This document shows, piece by piece, positions 53,060 through 57,333 of a stretch of 57,333 nucleotides of DNA. This DNA is from Desulfobacteraceae bacterium UBA2174 (GTDB taxonomy: Bacteria; Desulfobacterota; Desulfobacteria; Desulfobacterales; UBA2174), in contig DCWA01000010.1 of NCBI GenBank assembly GCA_002327445.1, forward strand, positions 1-57,333, read 5' to 3'. Position 1 is the stretch's first letter, and every line of letters begins with the position of its first letter. The notes below the pieces were generated by a model. The model searched no databases and was not told the DNA's origin. It saw only the letters and a program-made list of their open reading frames with translations. The translations under genes were made by a program, and so were the position numbers.

Positions 53060-53559
53060 TTTGGGTGTCTTCCTCCTGTCCGCCCTTTTCGGGCTTCTGG
53101 AATGATCGATGTAAAACGTTTGAACCGTACAGGCCGCGGCGGCCTGCGGCAACGTTTTGGGACTGAGCGCACAGCAATATAAATGCCAATTTTTCGGGCG
53201 AATCGAAATTGATTCCAACCCAATGCCCGCACGGAGGGAAAATAAAACAAAAAATAAATAAAAACAATAAAATATATGAATTCGGAACCAATCTCAAATT
53301 GCAGTAATCTCCGGCAGGCGCCCGGATCCGACCTCTGGAGAATTTTGGCCCGCCGGCGACGCTCCCGGTCACCCCGGGAGTTAGAACTAAAGATTCGGTT
53401 TTGAAACCAAAAAAGGAAGTTTGAGTTCCCTTTTTTCGGCCGAAACAGTCTGGTCTTGATCAGAGCGGTGTCCATTATGTAAGACAACCGCAGGAAAGGC
53501 TGCCGCGACTTCGGGCAATTTGGATCCATTGTCATTGGCAAGAAGGAGAACACCGTCTC
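53060..53559. promoter_or_regulatory. Divergent region between kamA and ybaK
   Basis: A 500-bp gap. It has a very A-rich tract on the plus strand (53239-53278), which should hold the kamA promoter, and a hairpin (53409-53436) with T runs on both strands. I see no lysine riboswitch signature or coding frame. Confidence 0.4.
53409..53436. terminator. Orphan bidirectional terminator-like hairpin
   Basis: AAAAAAGGAA, a 7-base loop, TTCCCTTTTTT, with one bulged C. No gene ends here on either strand; it lies about 350 bp upstream of kamA, so it could end a small RNA or act as a leader terminator. Confidence 0.4.
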
Positions 53560-54063
53560 ATGGCATCCCCACTCAGCGCCAGCGCTCAACGGGTTCAGGA
53601 CTTTCTGACGTCGAAGGGTTTTTCCTTCCAGGTGCAGGAGCTTGCCGGCTCCACCCGGACTTCCCGGGAAGCGGCCGACAGCGTGGGTTGCGATGTCGGG
53701 CAAATCGCCAAGTCTCTCGTTTTCAAAGACAAAAAAGGCGATCGGCCCGTGCTGGTCATCGCCTCGGGCGCCAACCGGGTCGACCTGAAAAAGATCGAAG
53801 CCGCCTCCGGAATGAAGCTCGGCCGGGCGGACGGCAACTACGTCAAGGCCCGGGTGGGCTATGCCATCGGCGGGGTGCCGCCCGCCGGCCACAGCGAGCG
53901 CCTGGAAACCTTTCTGGATGAAGATCTGAAGCGCTACGAAACGATCTGGGCCGCCGCTGGCACCCCGTTCGCCCTCTTCCAGCTCAAGCCGGCCGACCTG
54001 GATCTGCTCACCGGGGGCCGTTGGCTGGAGCTGGCGGAAAGGGTGGAACCCCGGACACCATGA
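53560..54063 (+). CDS. YbaK/ProX-type aminoacyl-tRNA deacylase
   Basis: A 167-residue editing-domain protein of the YbaK/EbsC superfamily, which removes wrong amino acids from tRNA in trans. The conserved Lys in QIAKSLVFKDKK, VIASGANRVDLKKIEAA and the GYAIGGVPPAGH loop (GxxPxxH) are present. YbaK-type members act on Cys-tRNA(Pro), ProXp-type on Ala-tRNA(Pro); I cannot tell which. The stop overlaps the cupin gene start by 4 bp (ATGA). Confidence 0.85.
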   Translation: MASPLSASAQRVQDFLTSKGFSFQVQELAGSTRTSREAADSVGCDVGQIAKSLVFKDKKGDRPVLVIASGANRVDLKKIEAASGMKLGRADGNYVKARVGYAIGGVPPAGHSERLETFLDEDLKRYETIWAAAGTPFALFQLKPADLDLLTGGRWLELAERVEPRTP

Positions 54064-54539
54064 AACCCGTCGACCTCATCGCGCACCCGGAAGGCGGCCG
54101 CTTTCGCCGGGTGTACCAATCGCGGACCATCGTGCATCTGGCCGGCGGGGAAGAGCGGGCCGCGTTGACCCACATCTATTTTTCCCTGGCGGCCGGCGAA
54201 AAGAGCCGTTTCCACCGGGTGGGCAGCGACGAGGTCTGGAACCTGTATCGCGGCGCGGGGCTTCGGCTCTATTTCTGGGACGGCACCGAGCATCCGCCCG
54301 ACGGCGTTGTGCTCTCCGCCGGCGAAAATCGGTATTGCCACGTCATTCCGGCCGGTGTATGGCAGGCGGCCGAGCCCGTCGCCGAGGCCGTGCTGGTGGG
54401 CTGTTCGGTGGCGCCGGGCTTCGATTACGCCGATTTCGAGTTGATGGACCCGGACGGAGATGAGGCCGCCCGGTTGAGGGTGATCGCCCCGGCGTTGGCG
54501 CGGTTTACGGTTTTTGATTCAACATCGGATTCAAGATGA
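54060..54539 (+). CDS. Cupin protein (DUF985-like)
   Basis: A 159-residue single-domain cupin. LTHIYFSLAAGEKSRFHRVGSDEVWNLYRG has the His and Glu of cupin motif 1; RYCHVIPAGVWQAAEP matches the GxxWQ region of the DUF985/YML079w-like family, which resembles epimerase-type sugar-binding cupins. The ligand is unknown. It is translationally coupled to the YbaK-like gene, although a functional link is not obvious. Confidence 0.82.
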   Translation: MKPVDLIAHPEGGRFRRVYQSRTIVHLAGGEERAALTHIYFSLAAGEKSRFHRVGSDEVWNLYRGAGLRLYFWDGTEHPPDGVVLSAGENRYCHVIPAGVWQAAEPVAEAVLVGCSVAPGFDYADFELMDPDGDEAARLRVIAPALARFTVFDSTSDSR

Positions 54540-54825
54540 CGTTGACGGGTTTCGCTGCCGACAGGCGCGGACTGGCGCGGACAAGGGCCGGTGCAACCAA
54601 TTTGATTAACTGAATGGCACCTGCTTATCCGCTGTCATCCCGAGGCGCCCAAGACCAACCCGCTGTCATCCCGAGGAGTTAACGACGAGGGATCTCCTGG
54701 AGGTGGCAAGATCGTTTGGATGCGGACGAGCGGACCCCTAAATCCACCGCCGACAGGCGCGGACTGGCGCGGACAAGGGCCGGTGCAACCGGTTTAAAAG
54801 GATTTTCCAGGAAAGGACCACTTCC
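54540..54825. repeat. 42-bp direct repeat pair with dispersed repeats between
   Basis: A 42-bp sequence starting GCCGACAGGCGCGGACTGGC is present twice, at about 54557-54598 and 54748-54789. Between the copies are two TGTCATCCCGAG cores (near 54632 and 54663), GACGAGGGATCTCCTGG, and GGCAAGATCG...GGACGAGCGG. No gene. Confidence 0.75.
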
Positions 54826-55146
54826 ATGGCATGGGTGATTCTGGCCTTGGCCGGACTGTTCGAGACCGGTTGGGCCATCGGTTTGAAATACTCGGAGGGC
54901 TTCACCCGGCTGGGGCCCAGCGTATGGACCGTCGTGGCGATGATCGTCAGCCTCTGGCTGCTGGGCATCGCCATGAAATCCCTGCCAGTGGGCACGGCCT
55001 ACAGCGTGTGGGTCGGCGTCGGCGCCGTGGGCACCGTCATCCTCGGCATCGTGCTGTTCGGGGAGCCCGCCAACCCCGCCCGCCTGGTCAGCGTGGGCCT
55101 GATCATCGCCGGCATCATCGGTCTCAAGCTGGCCACCCCGGCATGA
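54826..55146 (+). CDS. sugE: SugE/Gdx-type SMR transporter
   Basis: A 106-residue small multidrug-resistance transporter with four spans. MAWVILALAGLFETGWAIGLKYSEGF carries the essential membrane Glu (position 13) and the W-x-G-LK pattern of the SugE/Gdx branch, not EmrE. KSLPVGTAYSVWVGVGAVG is also diagnostic. Gdx proteins export guanidinium in exchange for protons. I looked for a guanidine riboswitch upstream and found none; repeats fill the region. AGGAAAGGA precedes the start. Confidence 0.92.
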   Translation: MAWVILALAGLFETGWAIGLKYSEGFTRLGPSVWTVVAMIVSLWLLGIAMKSLPVGTAYSVWVGVGAVGTVILGIVLFGEPANPARLVSVGLIIAGIIGLKLATPA

Positions 55147-55494
55147 ATCGGGGTCCCTCATAGACATGCCAGTCGCCTGTTTGGCCGTTTGCAGCTTTTT
55201 TCCCCGCCGTATTCCCAAGTGCAGATTCCTTGTATGAAACAAGCAGCCCGAAAGCTTGTTTCTCATCTTGATCAGACCGGTCGTACATGCGGCCGGCGGC
55301 AAGGCTCACCGCGATCGGAATGACACTGAAAAATGCCTTCGGAATGACACCCCCTCTCAGTCATTCCGATGCGTCCTCCCTCAGTCATTCCGTTGGGTCC
55401 TCCCTCTGTCATTCCGAGGAGCGTCAGCGACGAGGAATCTCTTCCGGATTTGCGCCTCTTTCCGCCGCATTTGAAGCAGAAAATTTCACCCCTT
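55147..55494. repeat. Dispersed repeats and 24-bp tandem repeat
   Basis: No gene in this 348-bp gap. The intact block from CCGCCGTATTCC through GTATGAAACAAGCAG to GCGGCCGGCGGCAAGGCTCAC and ATCGGAATGACA (55200-55325) is the reference for the copy split by IS110. A 24-bp unit containing CAGTCATTCCG is repeated three times (starts at about 55358, 55382, 55406), then GACGAGGAATCTC. Confidence 0.75.
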
Positions 55495-56604
55495 TCAACT
55501 CTTTTCCCCCGCCTTCCGCGCCGTCACGCAGTAGATCCCTTCGCCGAGCATCCCCGGCGCGAAGCACTGGTTGTCCGACAGGCAGCCGGCTGGCCGCCGA
55601 TCTCCGGCTTGCCAGCGGCGGATCAGCTCCGGCTCCCGGATCAGGGGGCGGGACATGGCGATGTAGTCGGCCGTGCCCTCGTCCACCAGGCGTTCGGCGA
55701 CTTCCAATGAGCGGTTGCCGCCCACCAGGATCAGGGGGATGGCGACTTCCTTCTTGAAGGCCCGGGCCTCCTGCTGGAAATAGGCCTCCTTTTCCGGGCG
55801 GTGAATCCCCATGCGACTGGGACTGAGCTTCCCGCCGGTAAGGACGCCGCCGCTGACCTCGATGGCATCGACGCCGGCCTTCTCCAGCAGTTTGGCGACC
55901 GCCACGGCATCCTCGGTGGTGAGGCCGTTGTCGATGAAATCGGCGCAGTTCATCTTCACTAGCACGGGAAAATCGGGCCCCACGGCGCCGCGCACTGCCG
56001 CAATCACGGACAGCAGCGGCCGGGCGCGGTTTTCCAGGCGGCCGCCAAATTCGTCGCGGCGCTGGTTGAAGGCCGGGGAAAGAAACTGGCTCAGCAGGTA
56101 GCCATGGGCGGAATGAACCTGCACGGCATCGAAGCCGGCGGCCTTGGCGCGGGCCGCCGCCGCGCCGAAAGCGGCGACGATCTCGTCGATGTCGGCGGCT
56201 GTCAGCTCGGCACGCGGGGATTTGGCAGTGCCTTCGATGTTGGAAACGGCAAAGGGCGGGCGCCCGGTGAGCTTGGCGGAGGCATAGCAGCCGGCATGGG
56301 CGAGTTGCAGGGCGATCTTGCCGCTGTTGGCGTGAACCGCGGCGGCCATGTCGGCGAGCCCGGCGATCAGGTCGTCGCTGTAAGCGCCGAGTTGCCACGG
56401 GCCAGCCTGGCCGGCCGGGTGGACGTAGGTGTGGCCGGAGACGATAAGGCCCACGCCGCCGCGGGCCAGCGCCACCATCGCATCGATGAGCCGTGGCGTG
56501 ACGGCACCGGTTTCGGAGGCCATGCCTTCCCATGTGGCCGAGCGCACGAAACGGTTGGCCAAGGTCATGCCGTTGATGGCGGTGTTTTCGAACATTCTGG
56601 ACAT
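55495..56604 (-). CDS. Old Yellow Enzyme-family NADH:flavin oxidoreductase
   Basis: A 369-residue FMN TIM-barrel reductase. MFENTAINGMTLANRFVRSATWEG opens the barrel; ALQLAHAG, VQVHSAHGYLLSQFLSPAFNQR (with the HSAHGYL proton-donor region) and NRRDEFGG/RLENR are the family signatures. The C-terminal CLSDNQCFAPGM replaces the CxxCxxxC cluster of the larger 2,4-dienoyl-CoA reductase type, so this is the short, cluster-free form. The substrate is probably an activated alkene. The start is the ATG at 56604 with GGGGAG upstream. Confidence 0.87.
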   Translation of the reverse strand: MSRMFENTAINGMTLANRFVRSATWEGMASETGAVTPRLIDAMVALARGGVGLIVSGHTYVHPAGQAGPWQLGAYSDDLIAGLADMAAAVHANSGKIALQLAHAGCYASAKLTGRPPFAVSNIEGTAKSPRAELTAADIDEIVAAFGAAAARAKAAGFDAVQVHSAHGYLLSQFLSPAFNQRRDEFGGRLENRARPLLSVIAAVRGAVGPDFPVLVKMNCADFIDNGLTTEDAVAVAKLLEKAGVDAIEVSGGVLTGGKLSPSRMGIHRPEKEAYFQQEARAFKKEVAIPLILVGGNRSLEVAERLVDEGTADYIAMSRPLIREPELIRRWQAGDRRPAGCLSDNQCFAPGMLGEGIYCVTARKAGEKS

Positions 56605-56751
56605 CGATGCTCCCCTTTGTTGGATTCGCAAACGACCCATCGGCGATACGGTCCGCCGCTGGTCGGCGGTCGTTTTTTTGGAAAAGGTGCGCTATATCAG
56701 ATTCGGCCTGCCGGATCAAAAGGTTCTTGTTCAGAGCCCGGGTGTTCGGTT

Positions 56752-56772
56752 GACGTCATACGTAAAGCGTAA
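56752..56772. promoter_or_regulatory. Operator-like palindromes of the higBA remnant
   Basis: TGACGTCA (56752-56759) and TACGTAAAGCGTA (56759-56771, inverted repeat TACG/CGTA) lie 13-33 bp before the higB start, the usual place for HigA autorepression. A TTGACG (-35) overlaps the first palindrome. Confidence 0.35.
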
Positions 56773-56784
56773 TATGGAGTGCGT

Positions 56785-57063
56785 ATGAAAAAAACGTTTG
56801 CTTGCCGCGATACGGAAAGGCTTTTCCATGATTTCAGGGTTTCTCGTTTTCAGGCCTTCGAGCGACAGGCGAGAAAACGTTTGATGGTTTTAAATGCGGC
56901 TCCCAGCCTGAATGCCCTGATGCTGAATCCCGGGAATCGGTTTCATGCCCTGGAGGGCGACAGAAAGGGACAATATGCCATAAGTATCAATATGCAATGG
57001 AGGATCTGCTTTGAATGGCGTGATGGCAGCGCATAGGACGTTGAAATCGTCGATTATCATTGA
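56785..57063 (+). pseudogene. higB: HigB/RelE-type toxin with in-frame stop
   Basis: Remnant of a HigB/RelE mRNA interferase. The first 83 residues match the family: DTERLFHDFRVSRF, LNAAPSLNALM and GNRFHALEGDRKGQYAISIN, then MQWRICFEW. A TAG at 57034-57036 then interrupts the frame where the family has an aromatic residue, and the same frame continues DVEIVDYH to a TGA at 57061. The conserved C-terminal strand with its catalytic His is therefore lost by one nonsense change. The toxin is probably inactive. Confidence 0.8.
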
Positions 57064-57072
57064 GGTGTCAAA

Positions 57073-57168
57073 ATGACAGACAAGCAAATGTTGGATCCGA
57101 TCTACCCTGGCGAAATTTTGCGTGAAGATTTCCTGGAACCGTTGGGGATCAGCATCAACCAACTTTGA
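57073..57168 (+). pseudogene. higA: HigA antitoxin fragment truncated by a repeat
   Basis: Only 31 codons remain: MTDKQMLDPIYPGEILREDF then LEPLGISINQL. PIxPGEIL and EFLEPLGIS are the exact start of HigA antitoxins (XRE helix-turn-helix). The frame then runs into TGATAACGTCGTAAAAAAG, the leader of a dispersed repeat, and stops. The DNA-binding helices are missing. Confidence 0.8.
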
Positions 57169-57333
57169 TAACGTCGTAAAAAAGCCGAAAACAGCCATTG
57201 TCATTCCGAGGAGTTAATCAGTGCAAAGTCAAGCAGAAATTTCGGGGTGCGTTATGCCCGAAAGTCTCTCGGGCGCACGGCTATGCCCGGGGCACGGATT
57301 AACTTTCAGAGAACATCTTAAGCGCTTGTTTTC
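57169..57333. repeat. Dispersed repeat at the right end of the window
   Basis: TAACGTCGTAAAAAAGCCG and then TTGTCATTCCGAGGAGTTAA (57196-57216) match the repeat family. The remaining ~110 bp include CGGGCGCACGG and CCCGGGGCACGG but no gene I can support. Confidence 0.55.

Noticed and set aside
53060..53559. Lysine riboswitch before kamA
   Set aside because: No AGAGGTGC-type core or five-helix arrangement could be found in the leader.
54700..54800. Guanidine riboswitch before sugE/gdx (GGACGAG and GGACAAG strings are present)
   Set aside because: The pairing needed for the guanidine-III pseudoknot or the guanidine-II ACGR hairpins is absent, and the same sequence recurs at 54557 as a plain repeat.
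57034..57063. Programmed readthrough of the higB TAG
   Set aside because: No readthrough context is recognisable and the partner antitoxin is destroyed, so simple decay is more likely.

Overview
The window is GC-rich (roughly 60% or more by eye) bacterial chromosomal DNA carrying housekeeping genes: dnaA, uvrA, lnt, prfB, mdh, rlmD, suhB, kdsD and a thiE-thiL fusion. The best guess is a Desulfobacterota (Desulfobacterales-like) sulfate-reducer lineage. The reasons are a PxxKW-type cysteine-rich protein, a divergent DnaA, a sigma-54/PAS regulator, a free-standing NifX-like protein, many Fe-S and redox proteins, and abundant intergenic repeats. This is an inference from gene content; no rRNA or sulfate-reduction gene is present to prove it.

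Layout. 1-5.8 kb: a NosL/barrel gene cut short by a repeat, an SDR, a PQQ-type sugar dehydrogenase lipoprotein, rlmD and a hydrolase. 6-11.2 kb: an operon of a cytoplasmic molybdopterin oxidoreductase, a four-cluster ferredoxin and a GltD-like NAD(P)H flavoprotein. 11.3-17 kb: suhB and dnaA (convergent), a possible oriC, and uvrA. 17-29.5 kb: a segment bounded by inverted copies of a long structured repeat; it contains lnt, a flavodoxin, a large unknown protein, a thioesterase, a PAS-LuxR regulator, pfk-kdsD, a PxxKW protein and an aminotransferase. 29.5-36.2 kb: prfB with its programmed frameshift, an HD protein, thiE-thiL, cfa, an acyl-CoA ligase and a NifX-like protein. 36.3-42 kb: an uncharacterised leftward operon (cytochrome c, Tat-exported metallo-beta-lactamase-fold protein, multi-span membrane protein, two unknowns) behind a sigma-54 promoter, with a divergent sigma-54 activator. 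42-44 kb: an IS110-family element with a likely bridge RNA. 44-46.3 kb: mdh, vapBC, csaA. 46.3-53 kb: a leftward cluster of a lysine 2,3-aminomutase, two ATP-grasp ligases, a GNAT-deacetylase-GNAT fusion and a metalloprotease. 53.5-57.3 kb: ybaK, a cupin, sugE/gdx, an Old Yellow Enzyme and a decayed higBA module.

Best candidates for undescribed biology: (1) the lysine aminomutase/ATP-grasp/acetylase-deacetylase cluster, which could make and recycle an acetylated beta-lysine peptide; (2) the sigma-54-controlled cytochrome/MBL/membrane operon, with two palindromes 30 bp apart as likely activator sites; (3) the structured dispersed repeat, whose stem arms change in a compensated way between copies; (4) the IS110 bridge-RNA candidate. 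All functional statements about these are inference.
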